Assembly: GCF_020404405.1 (NCBI RefSeq)
Contig: NZ_JAIZDA010000003.1
Span: forward strand, 124,001 to 188,000
DNA: 64,000 bases
Direction: 5' to 3'
From: Novosphingobium sp. FKTRR1
Lineage (GTDB): Bacteria; Pseudomonadota; Alphaproteobacteria; Sphingomonadales; Sphingomonadaceae
Below, one piece after another: positions 1 through 7,276 of the stretch. The first letter of the stretch is position 1. Every line of letters begins with the position of its first letter. The notes beneath the pieces are model-generated. The model made no database searches. It was not told where the DNA came from and saw nothing but the letters and a program-made list of their open reading frames with translations. Position numbers and translations under genes: made by a program.

Positions 1-1
1 A

Positions 2-157
2 AGCTGGCACCGGGAGCCAGACTTCACGAGTGACAAGCTCGGCCGACCCGCGATACGGGTTTATGAGGGAGGGTTCGACTTCGCGCTGACCTTGCGCCCA
101 GTGCTTTGGACATACATTCATGGACGCTTTTTGCGCGAGACGCGGAACGGCAACTGA
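2..157 (+). CDS. C-terminal fragment of an unidentified protein (cut by left edge)
   Basis: An open frame enters from the left edge and runs 51 codons to a TGA at 155-157. The peptide looks protein-like, with aromatic and charged residues such as RVYEGGFDFALTLRP and WTYIHGRFLRETRNGN. The other two forward frames hit stops early. I do not recognise the family from so short a tail. It stops 18 bases before the 3' end of the tRNA-like gene on the opposite strand, so the two are convergent. The main uncertainty is that only the last 51 codons are visible. Confidence 0.45.
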   Translation, partial: SWHREPDFTSDKLGRPAIRVYEGGFDFALTLRPVLWTYIHGRFLRETRNGN

Positions 158-175
158 CCGCCCAGTTTAAGCTAT

Positions 176-255
176 TGCCAGCGGCGGGGATCGAACCCGC
201 ACCCCGTTGCCGAGGATCGCTGTAGCGACACGTCTACCAATTCTGTCACGCTGGC
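176..255 (-). tRNA. tRNA-Leu-like gene lacking an anticodon loop
   Basis: Read on the minus strand, this has a perfect 7-bp acceptor stem (GCCAGCG with CGCTGGC), a discriminator A, and a tRNA-Leu-type D arm containing GAATTGGTAGACG. It also has a long variable arm (CCTCG GCAA CGGGG) and a perfect T arm (GCGGG TTCGATC CCCGC). The anticodon arm at 217-228 is only TCGCTACAGCGA, a 5-bp stem closed by two bases or a 4-bp stem with a 4-base loop. About five bases are missing compared with a normal 7-base loop, so no anticodon can be read. CCA is not encoded. It is either a decayed tRNA-Leu copy or a tRNA-like RNA not used for decoding. The well-paired remaining arms argue against old decay. Confidence 0.6.
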
Positions 256-426
256 AGGAACGACATAGCACGTGAGCCAGAACACAGGAACGGCAGCTCC
301 CCACGCCTTTCCCGCCGTTTGATCCGCTATCGGCGATCCTCAATAGCGGTCATCCCTTCATGGTGGCCATTGTCCACGCTGCTTAGGGGGGCTGCGCCTC
401 GCGATGCCGCCTTGCGGGCCGATGGC

Positions 427-2379
427 CTAACGCTCGCCCAGCAGGTTCTGTTTCCAGAAGGCGACTTCGGTCCAGAACTGGTAATCCTGATTGGCCTTTT
501 TGGCATAACCATGGCCTTCGTCGAGGGCGATCAGGTGCCAGGCGGTGCGGCCTTGGGCGCGTACTGCCTTGACCATCTGTTCCGCCTCGCTGCGCGGCAC
601 CCGCGGATCGTTGCCGCCGGTGGTGACCATCAGCGGGATTGCCAGCCGGTCGGCGTGGGTCAGGGGCGAGATGGCGAGCAGTTGAGCGCGCTGTACAGGG
701 TTGCGCTCGTCGCCATATTCCACCCGGCGCAAGTCGCGGCGATAGCCCTGAGTATTCTGCAGGAACGTGACGAAATTGCTGATTGCCACGGCGCAGGCCG
801 CTGCTTTCAGTCGCGCGCCATAGCGGATCGCGCTGGCATAGCACATATACCCCCCGTACGACCCACCCGTGACGGCCATCGCTGCGCCGTCGATCTGCGG
901 GTCGGCGGCCAGCCGGTCGAGCAGCGGTTCGATATCGCGCACCGAATCCTCGCGCTTGAACGGCCCGTTGTCGAGCGCGACGAAGCGTTTGCCGAAGCCG
1001 GTCGAACCGCGCACGTTGGGCAGCAGTACCGCGATGCCCAATTCGTTGACCAGATAGTTGGTCCGCCCGCGAAAACCGGGACGCGACTGGCCTTCGGGGC
1101 CGCCGTGGATGTCGACGATGACGGGGCGTTTGCCCGGAAACTTTGCCGGATCTGGACGATAGAGGTACCCGCTGACCGGCTCACCATCGAAGCTTTTCAC
1201 CTCGACCAGTTCGGCGGCAGCGTTGCGTGCCGGGTCGAGCCCACCGGTCTCGCTGGCGGTCCAGCGGGTGACCGCAAGCGAGATCGGATCGACGCTGAAG
1301 GCATCGGCCGGGAACTTCGCCGATTCGAGCGAGAGCCCGATCGTGCCCCATGGCGCCACTTTCATTGCGCCGATCACGCCAGCGGGCAGCTTGGCCACGT
1401 CGCGCATCGTCCCCGAAGCGGGCACGAACAGCCGCAGCTTCGATTCGCCCGCAATGTTGACGGTATAGGCGATGAAACGTCCGTCCGGAGCGATGTCGAA
1501 ATCCTCGACATCACCGCGCGGTTCGGGCGAGCGCGCGGTGAAGCGTCCGCTGGCAAGGTCCACCGTGCCCAGCCGCAGGAAATCCGAGCCGGCGTCGCTG
1601 GTTGCCCACAACTTGCCATCGGGCGCGAAGGCGACTTTGCCGAACGCGGCCGGGGCCAGCTTGGCTTTGGGGCCGCCGAGCGGGGTAAGCGTTCCTTTGG
1701 ACAGATCCAGCCGGTACAGATTGGTGCGCGCGACCGAGACATATTCGGTGACCAGTGCCGTCTTGCCATCAGGGGCGAAATCCCCGATCTGCCAGCCGCC
1801 GCCGGTCACTTGCGCCACCAAGCGGTTGGTTTCGGGATGGCGTGGGTCGATCACGTAAAGATCGGCATCCACACCGTTGCGGCGGGTCGAACGATAGCCC
1901 AGCCAATGCCCGTCGTGGCTGACCGCGCCCACTTCGTTGCGGCTCTTGCCGTCGGTCAACAGCGTCAGGCGCCCGTCCTTGAGTGTGTAGAACTGGAAGA
2001 ACTCGTCGCCGCCCTTGTCCTTGATCACCACTTGCGTACCGTCACCGGGCATCAGCAGGCCGCTGACGGGTTCGGATTCAAAGCTGATCTGGTGGCGGTC
2101 CATCAAGGGGCCGGTGAGGGTGTGCAATTGGCGCGTGTTGGCAAAGCGCGTGGCGATCAGCATGGTCCGGTCGATCGGGTTCCACCCTTGAAAGCGCACG
2201 CTGCGGAACTCCAGATATGGCCTCGTCGCCTCGGCAATCGCCAACGGCACGGGCGGCGCACCGTCCACCTCGATTGCGGCGGGCTTTGGCGCGAGTGGAG
2301 CGGCGGCGGTCTGGGCCGCACCCGGTGTCGCCAGAGTGAGCAGGCACAGAGCGGAGGCAAGAGCGGGGAGGCGCTGCAT
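427..2379 (-). CDS. S9 family peptidase (prolyl oligopeptidase/acylaminoacyl peptidase type), exported
   Basis: A serine peptidase that cleaves short peptides, probably periplasmic. The chosen start gives 650 aa with a signal peptide (MQRLPALASALCLLTLATPGAAQ) and follows a GGAGAG ribosome site; longer in-frame starts upstream precede the signal peptide and are unlikely. The N-terminal two thirds look like a WD40-type beta-propeller, with repeated APDGK/APDGR elements. The C-terminal alpha/beta hydrolase domain carries the catalytic triad: Ser about 507 in TGGSYGGYM, Asp about 591 in GGNDPRVP, and His about 623 in DEGHGYAKK. An oxyanion-type DIHGGPEGQ motif comes before the serine. It is a single gene with no coupled neighbour, and 170 bases downstream separate it from the tRNA-like gene. 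Confidence 0.93.
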   Translation of the reverse strand: MQRLPALASALCLLTLATPGAAQTAAAPLAPKPAAIEVDGAPPVPLAIAEATRPYLEFRSVRFQGWNPIDRTMLIATRFANTRQLHTLTGPLMDRHQISFESEPVSGLLMPGDGTQVVIKDKGGDEFFQFYTLKDGRLTLLTDGKSRNEVGAVSHDGHWLGYRSTRRNGVDADLYVIDPRHPETNRLVAQVTGGGWQIGDFAPDGKTALVTEYVSVARTNLYRLDLSKGTLTPLGGPKAKLAPAAFGKVAFAPDGKLWATSDAGSDFLRLGTVDLASGRFTARSPEPRGDVEDFDIAPDGRFIAYTVNIAGESKLRLFVPASGTMRDVAKLPAGVIGAMKVAPWGTIGLSLESAKFPADAFSVDPISLAVTRWTASETGGLDPARNAAAELVEVKSFDGEPVSGYLYRPDPAKFPGKRPVIVDIHGGPEGQSRPGFRGRTNYLVNELGIAVLLPNVRGSTGFGKRFVALDNGPFKREDSVRDIEPLLDRLAADPQIDGAAMAVTGGSYGGYMCYASAIRYGARLKAAACAVAISNFVTFLQNTQGYRRDLRRVEYGDERNPVQRAQLLAISPLTHADRLAIPLMVTTGGNDPRVPRSEAEQMVKAVRAQGRTAWHLIALDEGHGYAKKANQDYQFWTEVAFWKQNLLGER

Positions 2380-2576
2380 CGAGGGTTCTCTCCATACCGG
2401 ACAGGCCATGCAATGTGTTGCCCATACGCGGGACTTGGCAATGACCTTTTGCGATGGTGCGCCAACATTTTTCATGATGACCCGGACTGGATGCACCTTA
2501 TTGGCCGCGTGATCTGGCGCGCCCGCAGCCGATTGGCTAGGACCGGCGCGCGTATGGAGATGGAGCCCGCAAACCG

Positions 2577-2987
2577 ATGAGCCAGGATGCCACGCTTGCC
2601 CTGCTGAACCGCTACTATTCCGCCTTCAATGCCGGTGACTGGCAAGGCATGCTCGATTGTCTGAGCGATGACGTGGCGCATGACATCAACCAGGGCACCC
2701 GCCAGACCGGCAAGGACGTGTTCGCCACGTTCCTCCAGCACATGGAACGCTGCTACAAGGAGCGGCTCGAGGATATCGTGCTGATGGTCAACGCCGATGG
2801 CAGCCGCGCGGCCGCCGAGTTCGTGGTTCACGGTGCTTACCTTGCCACCGATGAGGGCCTGCCCGAAGCGGCAGGGCAGACTTATGTCCTACCTGCAGGC
2901 GCCTTCATCGGCATCGAAGGCGCCAAGATCGCCCGGCTGACGATGTATTACAACCTTGCCGACTGGACGGCGCAGGTGGTCGGTTGA
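2577..2987 (+). CDS. NTF2-like / SnoaL-like fold protein
   Basis: A 136-aa protein of the nuclear transport factor 2 (ketosteroid isomerase-like) fold. The typical opening helix with YYSAFNAGDWQGMLDCLSDDVAHDIN is present, followed by a curved beta-sheet region (EFVVHGAYLAT, GAFIGIEGAKIARLTMYYN). The fold forms a small pocket used either for catalysis or for ligand binding, and the substrate cannot be read from the sequence. It is the first gene of an operon: its stop codon overlaps the next ATG in a TGATG arrangement, which suggests translational coupling. A GGAG lies about 12 bases before the ATG. Its tight linkage to a GNAT and a nitrilase-family hydrolase suggests a shared small-molecule role. 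Confidence 0.8.
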   Translation: MSQDATLALLNRYYSAFNAGDWQGMLDCLSDDVAHDINQGTRQTGKDVFATFLQHMERCYKERLEDIVLMVNADGSRAAAEFVVHGAYLATDEGLPEAAGQTYVLPAGAFIGIEGAKIARLTMYYNLADWTAQVVG

Positions 2988-3586
2988 TGGCGATTGCCGT
3001 TCGGGCGTTGACCGGGGACGAGATCGCCGCCGCGCTCGACGATCTGGCAGCGTTGCGGATAGAGGTCTTTGCCGCCTATCCCTACCTCTATGACGGGGAC
3101 CGGGCGTATGAGGCGCAGTACCTCAGCGAATATGCGCAGGCCGAAGATGCCGTGCTGGTGGCGGCATTTGACGGTGAACGCATCGTCGGCGCGGCCACGG
3201 CGGCGCCGATGCGTCACCAGAAGGCCGAATTCCGCAGCCCCTTCGAACACCGCGGGCTAGATGCCACGCGGCTGTTCTATTTTGGCGAAAGTGTGCTGCT
3301 GCCGGCCTATCGCGGACACGGCATCGGCCATTCGTTTTTCGACGCGCGCGAGGCGCAGGCCCGCGCTTGCGGTGCCAATGCGGCATGCTTTGCGGCCGTC
3401 ATCCGCCCGGACGATCATCCCGCGCGACCCGCTGATTACACCCCGCTCGATGCATTCTGGCAGCGGCGCGGTTATGCGTTGATCCCCGGACTTGTCACCG
3501 AACTTGCGTGGAAAGAGCATGGCGAGGCGCACGAAAGCCCCAAGTCGATGCAATACTGGCTGCGCGAATGGAAGAACGCCGCATGA
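2987..3586 (+). CDS. GNAT family N-acetyltransferase
   Basis: A protein of about 199 aa with a GNAT fold, expected to transfer an acyl group from acyl-CoA to an amine. The acetyl-CoA binding region (motif A) is seen as ESVLLPAYRGHGIGHSFFDARE, which contains the RGHGIG pyrophosphate-binding turn. The start is the ATG in the TGATG junction with the previous stop; a TTG one codon earlier is the alternative. Its own stop overlaps the next start as ATGA. The acceptor substrate is unknown. Given the downstream amidohydrolase and transporter, it may act on an amino compound handled by the same operon (inference). Confidence 0.85.
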   Translation: MAIAVRALTGDEIAAALDDLAALRIEVFAAYPYLYDGDRAYEAQYLSEYAQAEDAVLVAAFDGERIVGAATAAPMRHQKAEFRSPFEHRGLDATRLFYFGESVLLPAYRGHGIGHSFFDAREAQARACGANAACFAAVIRPDDHPARPADYTPLDAFWQRRGYALIPGLVTELAWKEHGEAHESPKSMQYWLREWKNAA

Positions 3587-4479
3587 CCCGCTTCACCATC
3601 GCCGCCGCGCAATACCCGATCGACTTGCTTGATGGCTGGGATGCCTATGTCGCCAAGTTGACTACCTGGGTCGAACAAGCGGCTGCGGGCGGGGCAGGCC
3701 TTGCCGTGTTTCCCGAATATGGCGCGATGGAATTGGCCAGCCTTGACCCCGTCACGATGGGCGATCTGGCCGGTTCGATCGAGACGGTATCGGCGCTGCT
3801 GCCACGGGTCGATGCGCTGCATGCCGAACTGGCCACGCGCCATGGTCTGCACATCCTTGCCGCCAGCGCCCCGCGCAAGGACGCGGACCGCCGCTTTCGC
3901 AACGCCGCGCGCCTGTTCGCTCCCAACGGCCGCAGCGTGACGCAGGACAAGCTGGTGATGACCCGGTTCGAGCGGGAACAGTGGGGCATCGTCGGGGGCA
4001 CGGCGATCAAGCTTATCGACACCGCCTTGGGCAAGCTGGCGATCCTGATCTGTTACGATAGCGAGTTCCCGTTGCTCGCGCGCGCGGCGGTGGAGGCCGG
4101 AGCGCAAGTGCTGCTGGTGCCCAGTTGCACTGACAGCCTGCACGGATACTGGCGCGTCCGGCTGGGGGCGCAGGCGCGGGCACTTGAAGGTCAGTGCTAT
4201 GCCGTGCAGGCGCCGACGGTGGGCGACGCCGAATGGTCCCCTGCGGTCGACGTCAACCGTGGGGCGGCGGCAATCTATGGACCGCCCGATCGCGGCATGC
4301 CCGAGGACGGCGTGCTGGCCATCGGCATCGAAGGCGCGGCTCAATGGGTCTTTGCCGAAGTGGATACCGCCCTTGTGGCCGATTTGCGCGCCGATGGCGG
4401 CGTGCTCAACGCCTTGCACTGGGCCGAACAACCGGGCGCGGCGCCGCTCCCCCAACTTGAAGTGGTCAGCCTTTCGTGA
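3583..4479 (+). CDS. Carbon-nitrogen hydrolase (nitrilase superfamily) amidase
   Basis: A 298-aa member of the nitrilase superfamily, which hydrolyses C-N bonds of amides through a Glu-Lys-Cys triad. All three sites are visible: Glu in AVFPEYGAMEL, Lys in TQDKLVMTRFE and Cys in AILICYDSEFPLLAR. A further conserved Glu follows in the RALEGQCYAVQAPTVG segment. The start MTRFTIAAAQYP was chosen because it begins the first beta-strand and sits in an ATGA overlap with the GNAT stop; an in-frame start 75 bases upstream lies inside the GNAT gene. The end overlaps the transporter start (GTGA). The substrate is not identifiable; omega-amidase or beta-ureidopropionase-like activity is possible. Confidence 0.9.
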   Translation: MTRFTIAAAQYPIDLLDGWDAYVAKLTTWVEQAAAGGAGLAVFPEYGAMELASLDPVTMGDLAGSIETVSALLPRVDALHAELATRHGLHILAASAPRKDADRRFRNAARLFAPNGRSVTQDKLVMTRFEREQWGIVGGTAIKLIDTALGKLAILICYDSEFPLLARAAVEAGAQVLLVPSCTDSLHGYWRVRLGAQARALEGQCYAVQAPTVGDAEWSPAVDVNRGAAAIYGPPDRGMPEDGVLAIGIEGAAQWVFAEVDTALVADLRADGGVLNALHWAEQPGAAPLPQLEVVSLS

Positions 4480-5423
4480 AGATCGATCCGTTCATCCTGA
4501 TCATCCTGGCGACGGTCGCGCTGGCCAGCCTGTTTCCCGCGAGCGGGGTTGGCGCGCAGATCGTCGATGTGGTGACGACCGTGGCGATCTCGCTGCTGTT
4601 CTTTCTGCACGGAGTGCGGCTGAAGCGTGAAACGCTGGTCAGCGCGGTGTCAGACTGGAAGGTCCACGTGCTGATCCTGTCGCTGACATTTGTGCTGTTC
4701 CCGCTGATCGGCGTGGGGCTGCATCTGGCGATCCCGCGCGCGCTGACGCCAGAGTTGTGGATGGGTATCCTGTTCCTGTGCGCACTGCCGTCCACTGTGC
4801 AATCGGCCATTGCCTTCACCTCGATCGCGCGCGGCAACGTGGCTGTGGCGGTCTGCGCGGCGGCGTTTTCGAACCTGTTCGGCGTGGTCGTCACGCCGCT
4901 GCTGGCCGGATTGTTGCTGGGCACGCAGGCGGGCATCTCGCTCGATCAGGTGGGGCGGATCGCGGTGCAACTGCTGTTGCCGTTTGTCGCAGGACACCTG
5001 CTGCGTCCGCTGCTGGGCGGGTGGGCCGAACGCAACCGCAAGCTGCTGACCTTCACCGACAGGGGCACGATCGTGCTGGCGGTGTTCTCATCCTTCTCGG
5101 CCGCGATCGTCGAAGGGCTGTGGCAGAAGGTGCCGCTGGTGCAACTGGCGGTGGTGCTGGCACTGGCGCTGCTGATCCTGGCGCTGGTGCTGCTCGGCTC
5201 TGCATGGCTCGCCCGCGCGCTGGGTTACAGCAAGGCTGACGAGATCGCGATCGTGTTCGTCGGTTCGAAGAAGTCGCTGGCAAGCGGCGTGCCGATGGCC
5301 AAGATCCTGTTCACCCCGGCGGTGGCGGGTGCAGTGATCCTGCCGATCATGATCTTCCATCAGGCGCAGTTGATGGCTTGCGCCACGATCGCGCGCCGTT
5401 ATGCCGCTCGTGACGGGGAATAG
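4476..5423 (+). CDS. Bile acid:sodium symporter family transporter (SBF-like)
   Basis: A 315-aa inner-membrane protein with about nine to ten hydrophobic helices. It resembles the SBF-like branch of the bile acid:Na+ symporter family. Recognisable features are the opening helix, the HGVRLKRE loop, PSTVQSAIAFTSIARGNV in the middle, and a C-terminal FVGSKKSLASGVPMAKILF segment typical of this branch. Translation starts at a GTG that overlaps the upstream TGA (GTGA), so it is coupled to the amidohydrolase. It probably moves an organic anion. The operon context suggests either uptake of the amidase substrate or export of its product. Confidence 0.88.
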   Translation: MKIDPFILIILATVALASLFPASGVGAQIVDVVTTVAISLLFFLHGVRLKRETLVSAVSDWKVHVLILSLTFVLFPLIGVGLHLAIPRALTPELWMGILFLCALPSTVQSAIAFTSIARGNVAVAVCAAAFSNLFGVVVTPLLAGLLLGTQAGISLDQVGRIAVQLLLPFVAGHLLRPLLGGWAERNRKLLTFTDRGTIVLAVFSSFSAAIVEGLWQKVPLVQLAVVLALALLILALVLLGSAWLARALGYSKADEIAIVFVGSKKSLASGVPMAKILFTPAVAGAVILPIMIFHQAQLMACATIARRYAARDGE

Positions 5424-5451
5424 TCGGCGGGCGCAGGATGGAGAAGGCGTT

Positions 5452-6567
5452 GTGAACGTGTCACGCAGGACGATGATCGCCGGTTCGCTGGCCGCAGGCG
5501 CACTGGCCGCAGCCGGAGCCGCGCGCGCTGCCGTGCGCCCGGCCAAGCCGTTGGTGCTCGGCCATCGCGGGTGCAGCGCGCTGCGCCCCGAACACACGCT
5601 GGGGTCTTATGCCCGCGCGATTGCCGACGGCGCCGACTTCATCGAACCCGATCTGGTCGGCACCAAGGATGGCAAGCTGGTGGCGCGGCACGAAAACAAC
5701 ATCGCCGAAACCACCGACGTTGCCACCCACCCCGAATTCGCCGACCGCAAGGCGACCAAAGTGATCGACGGGATCGAGCAGACCGGCTGGTTCACCGAGG
5801 ATTTCACCTTCGACGAGCTGCGCACCCTGCGCGCGCGCGAACGGCTGACGGGCGATGGCATGCGCACCGAAAGCCATGGTTATGACGGCATGTTCCGCAT
5901 CGTCAGCTTTGCCGAGATCATCGACTTCGCCGCAGCGGAATCGGCGGCGCGCGGGCGCACCATCGGGCTGATCCCCGAGATCAAGCATTCGACCTATTTC
6001 GCCGGGATCGGCCTTCCGTCAGAGGACCGCTTCGTCAAGGAAGTGGCCGCCAGCCGCTACCTCGACAAGGCGCCGCTGATCGTCCAGTCGTTCGAGATCG
6101 CCAACCTTAAGGCGCTGCGCGGCGTGCTGGGCGACCGGCCCAACGTGCAGTTCATGCAGTTGATCGATTCCGATGACCAGCGCCCCGGTGACGTGATCAA
6201 GGCCATGGGCACGCTGACTTATGCCCAAATGCTCACGCCTGAAGGGCTTGCGGACATTGCCAAGTATGCCGACTGGGTCGCGCCGTGGACGCGCCAGTTG
6301 ATCCCGCTGGACGCAGACGGCAAGCTTGGCGCATCGACCAATGTGGTGGCAGAGGCGCACCGGGTGGGCCTGCTGGTCGGCTGCTACACCTTCCGCCCCG
6401 AAAACCAGTTCCTTGCCGCTGATTACCGCACCGAAGGGGCAGCCCCCGCCGCGCGCAACGTGGAGGGCAGCGTGGCCGAAATCCGACGCTACTTGTCCGA
6501 AGGGCTGGACGGCTTCTTCACCGACGACCCCGCGCTGGGGCGGCGCGCGGTGGATGGGGATGGGTGA
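5452..6567 (+). CDS. Glycerophosphodiester phosphodiesterase, Tat-exported
   Basis: A GP-PDE TIM-barrel enzyme that hydrolyses glycerophosphodiesters to glycerol-3-phosphate and an alcohol. Catalytic motifs are LGHRGCSALRPEHTLGSY (His-Arg pair and Glu) and GADFIEPDLVGTKDGKLVARHE (metal ligands and second His). The N-terminus has a twin-arginine signal (VNVSRRTMIAGSLAAGALAAAG), so it acts in the periplasm. I chose the GTG at 5452 because it puts the RR motif close to the N-terminus and follows GGAGAAGG; an ATG at 5401 lies inside the preceding gene. At about 371 aa it has the length of periplasmic GlpQ-type enzymes. It is the last gene of the five-gene operon. Confidence 0.9.
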   Translation: MNVSRRTMIAGSLAAGALAAAGAARAAVRPAKPLVLGHRGCSALRPEHTLGSYARAIADGADFIEPDLVGTKDGKLVARHENNIAETTDVATHPEFADRKATKVIDGIEQTGWFTEDFTFDELRTLRARERLTGDGMRTESHGYDGMFRIVSFAEIIDFAAAESAARGRTIGLIPEIKHSTYFAGIGLPSEDRFVKEVAASRYLDKAPLIVQSFEIANLKALRGVLGDRPNVQFMQLIDSDDQRPGDVIKAMGTLTYAQMLTPEGLADIAKYADWVAPWTRQLIPLDADGKLGASTNVVAEAHRVGLLVGCYTFRPENQFLAADYRTEGAAPAARNVEGSVAEIRRYLSEGLDGFFTDDPALGRRAVDGDG

Positions 6568-6667
6568 GGAAGCAGGCGCGTACCCCCTTTCCTATCCATC
6601 ACCCGTGGTTTGTCATTGCTAGGGTGCGTGGACGAAGCAATCCGGTGCAGGAGGATCGCTAGGTTTA

Positions 6668-7084
6668 TCAGTGGGCCTTGTGTTTGGCCGCAACGTAACT
6701 TGCAAATCTGTCGAGGATCGCCTGCCAGCCAGCCGCTTGCTGCTCGACGGGGTTTTGATCCTCGGCGTCAAAGGTTGATCGAACTGTCACGCCCTGCGCA
6801 CCGTCGATGAACTCCACCAGCCCATTGCGCTCGCCGAAGGTGTAGCTGATCGATTGATGGGGTTTGATCGAGGTATAGGTTCCGGCAAAATCAAAGCCGA
6901 AACTTCCGTCTTTTGCCTCCATGCGCGAGCTGAATTCGCCGCCGTCACGAAGGTCGACGGTCGAGCTGGTCGTATGCCAATCGTCCGACGCTGCATTCCA
7001 CTGCACGATATCTTCAGGGGTGACATAGGCGTCCCAAACCTCGGCCAACGGAGCGGCGACAAGCGTTTCTACGGTGATCTTCAT
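6668..7084 (-). CDS. SRPBCC (AHSA1/START-like) domain protein
   Basis: A 138-aa protein with the helix-grip SRPBCC fold that makes a hydrophobic ligand cavity. Diagnostic segments are the N-terminal VETLVAAPLAEVWDAYVTPEDIVQWN and the later GTYTSIKPHQSISYTFGE, ending in a helix with GWQAILDRFASYVA, all typical of the AHSA1 branch. A strong ribosome site (GGAAAGGGAG) lies before the ATG. It is monocistronic and divergent from the dehydrogenase gene to the right. The ligand is unknown. Such proteins are often stress-linked or sit next to ArsR regulators, but no regulator is adjacent here. Confidence 0.9.
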   Translation of the reverse strand: MKITVETLVAAPLAEVWDAYVTPEDIVQWNAASDDWHTTSSTVDLRDGGEFSSRMEAKDGSFGFDFAGTYTSIKPHQSISYTFGERNGLVEFIDGAQGVTVRSTFDAEDQNPVEQQAAGWQAILDRFASYVAAKHKAH

Positions 7085-7276
7085 GAAGCACTCCCTTTCC
7101 CAAAAATCGGTTCCTTCTGGTCATAGCTGGTTGCGCGATCATGGCATTTCCTTGGAAAAGCCCGTTGCAATTCTATTTCCCGGTTTGCGCCAACTGTCGC
7201 GCCGCTAGGTGTGGCACTTGGTCTTTCGCTGCGCTAGAGCCCGAAGCATGATCTTAATTGCAATCGGATCGCGCTG

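Noticed and set aside
324..349. CCGCTAT/ATAGCGG hairpin downstream of the S9 peptidase gene
   Set aside because: The stem is only 7 bp with no T-run on the relevant strand, so calling it a terminator is not justified.
319..2580. 753-codon plus-strand frame opposite the S9 peptidase
   Set aside because: It is antisense to a gene with an intact catalytic triad and signal peptide. Its peptide is Arg/His/Gln-rich with no family pattern, typical of a shadow frame in GC-rich DNA.
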